From JBDSLU01 sp039916225 (GTDB lineage Bacteria; Acidobacteriota; Vicinamibacteria; Vicinamibacterales; Vicinamibacteraceae), in the NCBI GenBank assembly GCA_039916225.1, contig JBDSLU010000564.1:1-10728 (forward strand): DNA of 10,728 nt. The letters are read 5' to 3'. Made by a program: the position numbers and the translations under genes. The notes beneath the pieces were generated by a model, which was not told the origin of the DNA, did no database searches, and worked only from the letters and a program-made list of their open reading frames with translations. Positions 1 to 6,206 of this stretch are shown piece by piece (the stretch's first letter is position 1; every line of letters starts with the position of its first letter).

Positions 1-1195
1 TCCGGGCCCGCGACGCGCCCAGCGCCAGGCGCACCGACAGCTCGCGGCGCCGTGACTCCGTCCGCACCAGCAGCAGGCTCACCACGTTGGTGCAGGCGAT
101 GCCGAGGAGCAGCGCCGCGCCGCCGAGCAGCAGCCACAGCGTCGGCCGGATGTTGCCGACGATCACCTCGGCGAGCGGGCCGACGAAGGCGCCCTGATCC
201 CGGTTCGAGTCCGGGTACTGGCGTTCGAGCTGCCGGGCGATGACGGTCATCGCAGCGCCGGCGGCCTCGATGGTCACCCCGGGCTTGAGGCGTCCGATCC
301 CGTCGAGGCTGTGACAGCTGCGCCGCGCCAGGCATCCGCCGGTGGCATCGATCGGCGTCCAGAACTCGGCGCCTTCGCTCGGCGCGTACTGGAAGGTGGC
401 CGGCAGGACGCCGACAATGGTGTGGCTCTCGCCGCTCAGGGTGACGCTGCGCCCGACCACGCGGGAATCCGAACCGAACCGCTCCCGCCAGGTCCGATAG
501 GTGATGATCGCGACCCTGGCCCCGGCGCTGCTCGACTCGCCGGCGCTGAAGTCGCGGCCGAGAATCGGATGAATGCCCAACGTGCGGAAGAAGCCGCCGC
601 TGACCTGCATGCCCGGCACCATCGCGCTGCCGCCTGGCGTGGCCAGCATGTGCCCGCGCTGCCGATAGGCCTCGAGGCTGCTGAACACCGTATTCGTCGA
701 CTGCCAGTCGCGGAAGTCCTGGTACGACAGGTTCGAGCGCGGGAACTGCGGGTTCGTCTCCATGACGTCAACGAGGCGGTCCGGCTCGGAATAGGGCAGC
801 GGCCGCAGGAGCGCGGCCTCGACGAGGCCGAAGACCGCGAGGCATCCGCCCATGCCGAGCGCCAGCACGAGGATCGCCGTGGCGGCGAGTCCGGGGCTCT
901 TGATCAGCTGTCGCAGTGCCAGGCGGATGTCCTGCACGGTGTGCTCGATGACCGGCACCGTGCCCTGATCGCGATAGGCCTCTTTCATGACGTCCAATCC
1001 TCCGAGCGCCAATCGCGCCTGTCGTCGCGCCTCGTCCGGCGAGAGCCCGCGGCGGATGTTGTCGTCGACGTGCATGGCCAGGTGGCTCTCGACCTCGTCG
1101 GCCAGCGCGCGCTCGCGGGCCTTACGCCGGAAGACCAGGCCGGCGACCCGAGCCAGCGACCGCCGGCCCACTCTCCAGACCGAGAGCGCCCTCAT
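1..1195 (-). CDS. ADOP-type orphan ABC permease (FtsX/MacB fold), C-terminus cut by window edge
   Basis: I translated 398 residues from the ATG at 1195; the frame stays open to base 1, so the C-terminal half is missing. Residues 1-95 form a soluble charged extension (ESHLAMHVDDNIRRG at 36-50, then a QDIRLALRQLIKSPG segment at 88-102) typical of acidobacterial duplicated orphan permeases. A first membrane helix lies at about 103-127, followed by the RPLPYSEPDRL motif and a large extracytoplasmic MacB-like domain to about 345. A second helix (352-377) opens the FtsX domain. Family knowledge: such permeases lack a fused or adjacent ATPase, and their substrates are mostly unknown. The ATG overlaps the padR-type stop as ATGA (1192-1195), and GGAG at 1204-1207 gives a good ribosome site inside the upstream gene. 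A Cys pair at 288 and 294 could form a disulfide. Family call is firm; cargo is unknown. Confidence 0.9.
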   Translation of the reverse strand, partial: MRALSVWRVGRRSLARVAGLVFRRKARERALADEVESHLAMHVDDNIRRGLSPDEARRQARLALGGLDVMKEAYRDQGTVPVIEHTVQDIRLALRQLIKSPGLAATAILVLALGMGGCLAVFGLVEAALLRPLPYSEPDRLVDVMETNPQFPRSNLSYQDFRDWQSTNTVFSSLEAYRQRGHMLATPGGSAMVPGMQVSGGFFRTLGIHPILGRDFSAGESSSAGARVAIITYRTWRERFGSDSRVVGRSVTLSGESHTIVGVLPATFQYAPSEGAEFWTPIDATGGCLARRSCHSLDGIGRLKPGVTIEAAGAAMTVIARQLERQYPDSNRDQGAFVGPLAEVIVGNIRPTLWLLLGGAALLLGIACTNVVSLLLVRTESRRRELSVRLALGASRAR

Positions 1196-1533
1196 CGGCC
1201 ACGCTCCGGGGCGAGGAAGCGGGCGAGGATCGCGGTGGTGTCTTCCCAGCTGCGCTCTTCCTTGGCCAGGAGCCGGCGCCCGGCCCGCGTCAGGCTGTAG
1301 AACTTGGCCCGCCGGTTGTTCTCGGAGGTGCCCCACTCGGCGGCGATGGCCCCTTCCTGTTCCAGCTTGAGCAGGGCCGGGTAGATGGTCCCGTAGTTCA
1401 GCGCCAGCTTGTCGCCGCTGGTCTGCTCGATGCGGCGCGCCAGGCCGTAGCCGTGCTGGGCGCCCATCGTCGCCAGCGTCTTCAGCACCATCAGCGCCAG
1501 GGTGCCTTGCCAGACTTCCTTCTTTTCGCCCAC
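1192..1533 (-). CDS. PadR-family transcriptional regulator
   Basis: Predicted 113-residue DNA-binding repressor with a winged helix. The family signatures are plain: WQGTLALMVLKTLA at 8-21, QHGYGLARRIEQ at 26-37, LNYGTIYPALLKLEQEG at 45-61 and the wing RRAKFYSLTRAGRRLL at 74-89. The short length and partner match the acidobacterial PadR group that accompanies ADOP permeases. I prefer the GTG at 1533 because GGGAGG lies five bases upstream of it (1539-1544). The longer form from GTG at 1557 adds eight residues, has no visible ribosome site, and would sit almost on the operator-like repeats. It is the first gene of a two-gene unit and its stop overlaps the permease start. It probably represses its own unit through the palindromes at 1561-1600. 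The effector ligand is unknown. Confidence 0.93.
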   Translation of the reverse strand: MGEKKEVWQGTLALMVLKTLATMGAQHGYGLARRIEQTSGDKLALNYGTIYPALLKLEQEGAIAAEWGTSENNRRAKFYSLTRAGRRLLAKEERSWEDTTAILARFLAPERGR

Positions 1534-1538
1534 GTCGG

Positions 1539-1544
1539 CCTCCC
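1539..1544 (-). promoter_or_regulatory. Ribosome binding site choosing the padR-type start
   Basis: GGGAGG on the minus strand lies five bases before the GTG at 1533. No comparable site precedes the alternative GTG at 1557, so this site decides the start. Confidence 0.65.
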
Positions 1545-1560
1545 GGCTACCAGTCACTCG

Positions 1561-1600
1561 TATGGCCAGACCATAGGCTACCCTATGGCCACACCATAGG
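1561..1600 (-). promoter_or_regulatory. Tandem palindromic operator candidate upstream of the PadR gene
   Basis: Two near-identical 17-mers, TATGGCCAGACCATAGG (1561-1577) and TATGGCCACACCATAGG (1584-1600), differ at one base and are offset by 23 bases, about two helical turns. Each is itself an inverted repeat, TATGG-N5-CCATA. The second has perfect 7-base arms, CCTATGG and CCATAGG. The arms between the copies also form a palindrome (CCATAGG, four bases, CCTATGG; 1571-1588). The block lies 28-67 bases before the preferred PadR start, where an autoregulatory operator is expected. PadR proteins bind dyad sites as dimers, so two tandem sites could hold two dimers. The repeat may overlap promoter elements (TATGGT is a weak -10 match). 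Binding by this PadR is inferred. Confidence 0.7.
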
Positions 1601-1933
1601 ACGAGAGCCGCGCCGGGAAGGTTGCAAGGCGGTGGCGTCAGGCCCGTTCCAGCTGGCGGACGAGCGCGTCCCGGCGGGCCGGCTCGCGGAGGCGTGGCAG
1701 CCCCGATCAGGGCATCGAATGCATCCCGTTCCGGAGAACCCGGCGCTTCCGGATGGCCCGCCTCCCTCGGCTGGGCGGCTCGGGCGCCCCGGCTGGGCCG
1801 GTCCTGTCGGGCGGTTCGATGGGGTCGGTCACGTCAGCCTCTGTCCGTCAGCAGGGGAGTCGCCGCCGGGGCGGAAAGGGTTCACGGGGGCCGATCCGGT
1901 ATCATGGAGAGTTGTGTCCCGGCGGGCCGGGCC
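1601..1933. other. Gene-poor divergent intergenic region
   Basis: About 330 bases between the PadR operator block and the ABC-F ribosome site. Several short GC-rich frames cross it on both strands, but none has a ribosome site, a recognisable domain or a convincing composition. A 15-base direct repeat, GTCCCGGCGGGCCGG, occurs at 1668-1682 and 1916-1930. TATCAT at 1900-1905 could be a -10 box for the ABC-F gene, but the only near -35 match (TTCACG at 1881-1886) is spaced 13 bases away, which is too short. I see no RNA gene or riboswitch here. Confidence 0.5.
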
Positions 1934-1940
1934 AGGAGTG

Positions 1941-1945
1941 AGGAA
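1941..1945 (+). promoter_or_regulatory. Ribosome binding site of the ABC-F gene
   Basis: AGGAA at 1941-1945, with a second AGGAG at 1934-1938, precedes the ATG at 1954 by eight bases. It supports the start, which also matches the N-terminus of YbiT proteins. Confidence 0.65.
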
Positions 1946-1953
1946 CTGCGCAG

Positions 1954-3552
1954 ATGATCGCCGTCTCGAACGTGTCCATGCGGTATGGGTCGAAGCTGCT
2001 CTTCGACGAGGTGTCGACGACGTTTTCCCCCGGCCGCCGCTACGGTTTGACCGGACCGAACGGCGCCGGCAAGTCGACCTTCATGAAGCTGCTCTCGGGC
2101 GAGCTGCAGGCGCAAAAGGGCAGCGTGGCCCGCCCGAAGCGGGTCGGCATCCTGCGCCAGGATCAGTTCGCCTTCGACGCGCACCGGGTCATCGACACGG
2201 TGATCATGGGCAACGCGATCCTCTGGGAGGCGCTGGCCGAGCGCGATCGCCTCTACGCCCAGCCGACGCTGTCGGACGACGATGGCATGCGCCTCGGCGA
2301 GCTCGAAGGCACCATCGGCGAGCATGACGGCTACTCGGCGGAAAGCGACGCGGCGATCCTGCTGGCCGGTCTCGACATCCCCGACACGCTGCACGAGCGG
2401 ACGATGGCCGAACTGCAGGGCGGCCAGAAGGTCCGCGTCCTGCTGGCGCAGGCCCTGTTCGGACGGCCGGAAGGGCTGCTCCTCGACGAACCGACCAACC
2501 ACCTCGATCCCGACTCGATCCACTGGCTGCGCGAGTTCCTGGTCCGCTACGCCGGGGCGTTGATCGTGATCTCGCACGACCGGCATTTCCTGAACGCGGT
2601 CTGCACCCACATCGCCGACATCGACTACCAGACGATCATCACCTACACCGGCGGCTACGACGACATGGTCGTCGCCAAGACGCAGATCCGGTCGCGGCTC
2701 GAGTCGCAGAACGAACAGCGCGACAAGAAGATCGAGCAGCTGAACGACTTCATCGCCCGCTTCTCGGCCGGCACGCGATCGAGCCAGGTGCAGTCGCGGC
2801 GCAAGGAAGTCGAGCGCCTGCAGACGACCGATCTCGCCCGCTCGAACATCCAGCGGCCGTTCATCCGCTTCCAGATGCACCGGCCGTCCGGGCGCATGGC
2901 CTTCGAGTGCGAGGGCGTGACCAAGACGCACGGCGGCAACGCCGTGGTGTCCGGCTTCGGGGCGGTGGTGAACCGCGGCGAGAAGATCGTCCTGGTCGGC
3001 CGCAATGGGCTCGGCAAGACGACGATGCTCAAGGCGCTGCTGGCCGACGCGCCGGGGCTGCCGGCGTCAGCCAGCGACCTCGACAGCGGCACCGTGCGCT
3101 GGGGGCACGAGGTGTCGATCGGCTACTTCCCGCAGGATCACACCGGGCTGATCAAGAAGGGGATGACGGCGGTCGAGTGGCTGCACCAGTTCGACCCGGC
3201 GGCGGCGCGGCAGGACATCCACGGCCTGCTCGGGCAGATGCTGTTCAGCGGCGAGGAAGGGCACAAGCCGACCCAGGCGCTGTCGGGCGGTGAGACGGCG
3301 CGGCTGCTCTTCTGCCGGATCATGCTGCAGAAGCCGAACGTCTTGGTGCTCGACGAGCCGACCAACCATCTGGACCTGGAGTCGATCAACGCGCTGAACA
3401 TCGCGCTGCAGAAATACGAGGGCACCGTGCTCCTCGTCACGCACGACCAGGATCTGATGGAGGAAGTCGGGACGCGCGTCTGGCACTTCGACCGCGACGG
3501 CGTCCACGACGTCAAGGGCACGTACGAGGAATTCGCCGCATCCCAGGTGTAG
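1954..3552 (+). CDS. ybiT: ABC-F family ATPase, YbiT type
   Basis: A 532-residue soluble protein with two ABC ATPase domains and no membrane segment, the length of E. coli YbiT (about 530). Domain 1: Walker A GPNGAGKST (34-42), RQDQFAF (68-74), a relaxed signature LQGGQ (154-158), Walker B LLLDEPTNHLD (175-185) with catalytic Glu179, and switch His208. A charged, helical linker (about 240-310, ending RPFIRF) is the P-site tRNA-interaction motif of the family. Domain 2: Walker A GRNGLGKTT (349-357), signature LSGGE (443-447), Walker B LVLDEPTNHLD (464-474) with Glu468, and switch His497. ABC-F proteins act on the ribosome E site to relieve stalled or poorly positioned states; the role of YbiT itself is less defined. 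It stands alone, divergent from the PadR unit and convergent with the polysaccharide operon. No antibiotic-resistance-type long linker is evident. Confidence 0.95.
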   Translation: MIAVSNVSMRYGSKLLFDEVSTTFSPGRRYGLTGPNGAGKSTFMKLLSGELQAQKGSVARPKRVGILRQDQFAFDAHRVIDTVIMGNAILWEALAERDRLYAQPTLSDDDGMRLGELEGTIGEHDGYSAESDAAILLAGLDIPDTLHERTMAELQGGQKVRVLLAQALFGRPEGLLLDEPTNHLDPDSIHWLREFLVRYAGALIVISHDRHFLNAVCTHIADIDYQTIITYTGGYDDMVVAKTQIRSRLESQNEQRDKKIEQLNDFIARFSAGTRSSQVQSRRKEVERLQTTDLARSNIQRPFIRFQMHRPSGRMAFECEGVTKTHGGNAVVSGFGAVVNRGEKIVLVGRNGLGKTTMLKALLADAPGLPASASDLDSGTVRWGHEVSIGYFPQDHTGLIKKGMTAVEWLHQFDPAAARQDIHGLLGQMLFSGEEGHKPTQALSGGETARLLFCRIMLQKPNVLVLDEPTNHLDLESINALNIALQKYEGTVLLVTHDQDLMEEVGTRVWHFDRDGVHDVKGTYEEFAASQV

Positions 3553-3560
3553 CGGATCCG

Positions 3561-3595
3561 GGACGGCGTCCGGGAGCTGGTCCCGGACGTCGTTC
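3561..3595 (+). terminator. Strong hairpin between convergent genes, probable ybiT terminator
   Basis: Bases 3561-3575 pair with 3581-3595 around the loop GCTGG (3576-3580): 15 pairs on the plus-strand transcript, two of them G-U. The inner nine pairs (3567-3575 with 3581-3589) are perfect. The two wobble positions become A-C mismatches on the minus-strand transcript, so the structure suits ybiT better than the dehydrogenase gene ending at 3602. No U-run follows on either strand, so it may act as a pause or 3'-end stabilising structure rather than a classic intrinsic terminator. Confidence 0.55.
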
Positions 3596-3601
3596 GGGAC
3601 G

Positions 3602-4918
3602 CTACCAGCAGAGGCCCTGGTAGGAGGCTTTGACGTCGGCGAGGTTGCCGGGGATGCGGACCAGGTCGACGATCACCTGGTCTTCGCGGCTGCGGGTCAG
3701 CGCCTCGGTGAAGTCCTCGGACGCGTTGCCGAGCACCAGCAGCTCGGACGCGGCGACGACCTCGTCGACCGAGTCGCACATCAGCCGGGCGAGGTGCGGA
3801 ATCTGCTCCTCGATGTAGGCCCGGTTGGCGCCGATCAGGCGGCCGATGGTGATGTTGCGGTCGTAGATCCGCAGCGTGTAACCCTTGCCGAGCAGCGCTT
3901 CGGCGAGGATCACGAGCGGGCTCTCGCGCAGATCGTCCGTCCCCGCCTTGAAGCTGAGACCGAGCATGCCGATCTCGCGGCGGCCGCTCTCGACGATGCG
4001 ATCGAGGGCGTGCTGGATCTGCCGCCGGTTGCTCGGCAGCACGGCCTGGAGCAGCGGCAGGTCGAGGTCGAGCTCCTTGGCCCGGTACGCGAGCGCCCGC
4101 ACGTCCTTCGGCAGGCATGACCCGCCGAACGCGAAGCCAGGCTTCATGTAAGCCTTCGAGATGTTCAGCTTGTCGTCCTGGCAGAAGATGTCCATGACGT
4201 CGTGGCTGTCGACCCCGACCGCCTTGCACACGTTGCCGATCTCGTTGGCGAAGCAGATCTTCATCGCGTGCCAGGCGTTGCTGGTGTACTTCACCATCTC
4301 GGCGACACGGATGCTCGTGCTGATCAGCGGCGCGTCCAGTCCCTGGTAAAGGGACATCGTCCCGGTCGCGTCGGCGGCGTGGTTGTGGCCGACCACGGTG
4401 ACTGGCGGATGCCGCACGTCGTGCAGGGCGCAGCCCTCGCGCAGGAACTCCGGGTTCACCGACACACCGAAGCCTTCACCGTACTTCTTGCCCGAGCAGC
4501 GCTCGAGAGTCGGGATGACGGTGCCATGCGTGGTGCCGGGCAGCACCGTGCTGCGCACCACCACGATGTGGTAGCTGTCCTTGTCGCGCAGCGCCTCGCC
4601 GATCTGTTCGCAGACGCGCGTCAGATACGAGAGATCGAGCGAGCCGTTCTTGCGGCTCGGCGTGCTGACCGAAATCAGCGACAGCTCGGTGCCGGCGATG
4701 GCCGCGGCGGGATCGGTGGTCGCGGACAGCCGCCCTTCGGCGACGTTCTTGGCGATGAGCTCGGGCAGGCCGGGCTCGACGATCGGGCTGCGCCCGGCGT
4801 TCAGCGAGGCGACCTTGTCGGGATTGACATCGACGCCGACGACCGTGTGTCCGTCCTCGGCGAGCGAGGCGCCCGTGACACTGCCGACGTAACCAAGACC
4901 AAAGACTGAAATGTTCAT
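3602..4918 (-). CDS. algD: GDP-mannose 6-dehydrogenase (AlgD type)
   Basis: A 438-residue cytoplasmic enzyme expected to oxidise GDP-mannose to GDP-mannuronate with two NAD+. The N-terminal Rossmann fold opens with FGLGYVG (6-12) and acidic D30. Family motifs follow: SPIVEPGL (44-51), VRSTVLPGT (121-129), NPEFLREG (155-162), and the helix with Lys210 and Asn214. The active-site segment GGSCLPKDVRAL holds Cys268, the same position as the catalytic Cys of Pseudomonas AlgD. GLSFKAGTDDLRESP (320-334) and the C-terminal GLCW also match AlgD, as does the length (436 in Pseudomonas), rather than UDP-glucose dehydrogenase, which has GGSCFPKD. The ATG at 4918 overlaps the upstream glycosyltransferase stop as ATGA; there is no clear ribosome site, so coupling is likely. 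The frame stays open far upstream of this start, but that part is a shadow of the glycosyltransferase gene. It is the last gene of the operon. Confidence 0.93.
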   Translation of the reverse strand: MNISVFGLGYVGSVTGASLAEDGHTVVGVDVNPDKVASLNAGRSPIVEPGLPELIAKNVAEGRLSATTDPAAAIAGTELSLISVSTPSRKNGSLDLSYLTRVCEQIGEALRDKDSYHIVVVRSTVLPGTTHGTVIPTLERCSGKKYGEGFGVSVNPEFLREGCALHDVRHPPVTVVGHNHAADATGTMSLYQGLDAPLISTSIRVAEMVKYTSNAWHAMKICFANEIGNVCKAVGVDSHDVMDIFCQDDKLNISKAYMKPGFAFGGSCLPKDVRALAYRAKELDLDLPLLQAVLPSNRRQIQHALDRIVESGRREIGMLGLSFKAGTDDLRESPLVILAEALLGKGYTLRIYDRNITIGRLIGANRAYIEEQIPHLARLMCDSVDEVVAASELLVLGNASEDFTEALTRSREDQVIVDLVRIPGNLADVKASYQGLCW

Positions 4919-6186
4919 GAGAGGGTGCGTGCTGCGGCCGCGCCGCTGGTGAAGGCCGATTCGGTCGCGGTGTCCGCGACGGCGGCGTCGATAAGACTGC
5001 GTTCGAGCTGGCCCGCGGCCACGGACCAGTCGTAGTGGGTGGTGACGAGGGTGCGCGCTTCGCGCTCGAGGCGACGGCGCAGCTCGGGTTCGCGGATGAC
5101 GCGGAGGACGGCGGCGGCGAAGTCCGCGGCGCCGTCGGCGATGAGCAGGTGGCGGCCCGACTCGGTCGGCAGGCCTTCGGCGCCGATGGTCGTCGACACG
5201 ACCGCCTTGCCGGCGGCCATCGCCTCGAAGATCTTCAGGCGCGTGCCACCGCCGACGCGCAGCGGGACGATCGTCGCGCAGGCCGGCCCCAGGTGGGCGC
5301 GTACGTCGTCGACGGTGCCGGTGACCTCGACGCCAGCTTCCTGCGCCAGCCGCTTCACCGCGGCCGTCGGGGCGCGGCCGATGATCGACAGCGTCACGTC
5401 CGGCTCGGCCTGCCGCACCCGCGGCAGTACCTCGCGGCAGAAGAACAGCACGGCGTCTTCGTTCGGCATCCAGTCCATCGAGCCGACGAACGCCAGGTGC
5501 TTCGGGCGGACGAATGATTCGGGCGTCGGCGTGAAGAAGCTGGTGTCGACGCCGGTCGCGACCACGTCGATCGGCGGCAGCGTGTCCTTGCCGTAGAGCC
5601 GCCGGAACGAGTGGTCGTCGGCCTCGGACACCGCCAGCACGCGGTCGAAGCGCGACAGCGTGCGGCCTTCGAAGCGCAGCATCCGCCGCCATTGCTGGCG
5701 ATACAGCTCCCGCGACACCGTCCCGGTCGCGTTCTCGGCGTGCCGGCGCCAGATCTCGGCTTCGACGTTGTGGGTGAACAGGATCGACGGGCACGGCGGC
5801 GTCCGCCGCAGGTTGACCGCCGGCACCAGGAAGTCGCACACCATCCGATCGAAGCCGCCGTGCTCGAGCAGTGCCTCGAGCGAATGGCGGTAGACCGCCG
5901 AGCGGTACTTGGCGACGGCGTAGGGGAGCGGATCGACGAGGTGCGCGGCGACGCCGGCGTAGAAACGCAGGCTGCCCTTCTCCGCGTCCTGCCACGGCAC
6001 GTTGACCAGCTCGGAGCAGACCTCGCGCATCGCGGGTCGATGCGCGGCGGTCTCGGCGTCGTTGGCGAACGTCAGGTAGGTGATGTGGTGGCGCCGCGCC
6101 AGGTGGCGCATGAGGTGCCAGGTGCGGATCTTGCCGCCCTTGTCGAGCGGCAGCAGCAGATTGGCGTTGAGCCAGAGGATGCGCAT
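4915..6186 (-). CDS. GT4-type glycosyltransferase
   Basis: A 423-residue retaining GT-B glycosyltransferase, predicted cytoplasmic or membrane-peripheral. The start at 6186 gives the conserved opening MRILWLNANLLLPLDKGGKI, an N-terminal Rossmann strand with the acceptor-side glycine loop. The frame extends 49 codons upstream into the amidotransferase gene, which I treat as spurious. Other landmarks are HNVEAEIWRR (139-148), FVGSMDWMPNEDAV (233-246) opening the donor domain, and VGGGTRLKIFEAMAAGKAVV (311-330), with Glu321 as the probable nucleotide-sugar contact. The DKG-KIR-HL opening resembles sugar transferases of exosortase/EPS loci, but I cannot assign donor or acceptor. The last 25 residues are rich in Ala, Ser and Thr and probably lie outside the fold. 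It starts 20 bases after the amidotransferase stop and overlaps algD by four. Confidence 0.88.
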   Translation of the reverse strand: MRILWLNANLLLPLDKGGKIRTWHLMRHLARRHHITYLTFANDAETAAHRPAMREVCSELVNVPWQDAEKGSLRFYAGVAAHLVDPLPYAVAKYRSAVYRHSLEALLEHGGFDRMVCDFLVPAVNLRRTPPCPSILFTHNVEAEIWRRHAENATGTVSRELYRQQWRRMLRFEGRTLSRFDRVLAVSEADDHSFRRLYGKDTLPPIDVVATGVDTSFFTPTPESFVRPKHLAFVGSMDWMPNEDAVLFFCREVLPRVRQAEPDVTLSIIGRAPTAAVKRLAQEAGVEVTGTVDDVRAHLGPACATIVPLRVGGGTRLKIFEAMAAGKAVVSTTIGAEGLPTESGRHLLIADGAADFAAAVLRVIREPELRRRLEREARTLVTTHYDWSVAAGQLERSLIDAAVADTATESAFTSGAAAARTLS

Positions 6187-6206
6187 GAGCTGTGAATCCC
6201 GGGGGC

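Noticed and set aside
311..1300. Plus-strand frame of about 329 residues opposite the permease and PadR genes.
   Set aside because: No domain is recognisable, and both minus-strand genes are clear by motif.
1638..1706. Minus-strand tail reading RDALVRQLERA before a stop, resembling a protein C-terminus.
   Set aside because: It is only 22 codons between two stops, has no start codon and no recognisable family; a relic is possible but unsupported.
1881..1905. TTCACG and TATCAT as a promoter for ybiT.
   Set aside because: The spacer is 13 bases, too short for a sigma-70 promoter. The TATCAT alone is weak evidence.
2413..2427. Degenerate ABC signature LQGGQ in the first domain as a sign of a defective ATPase.
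   Set aside because: The first signature is also non-canonical in E. coli YbiT, and all other ATPase motifs are intact.
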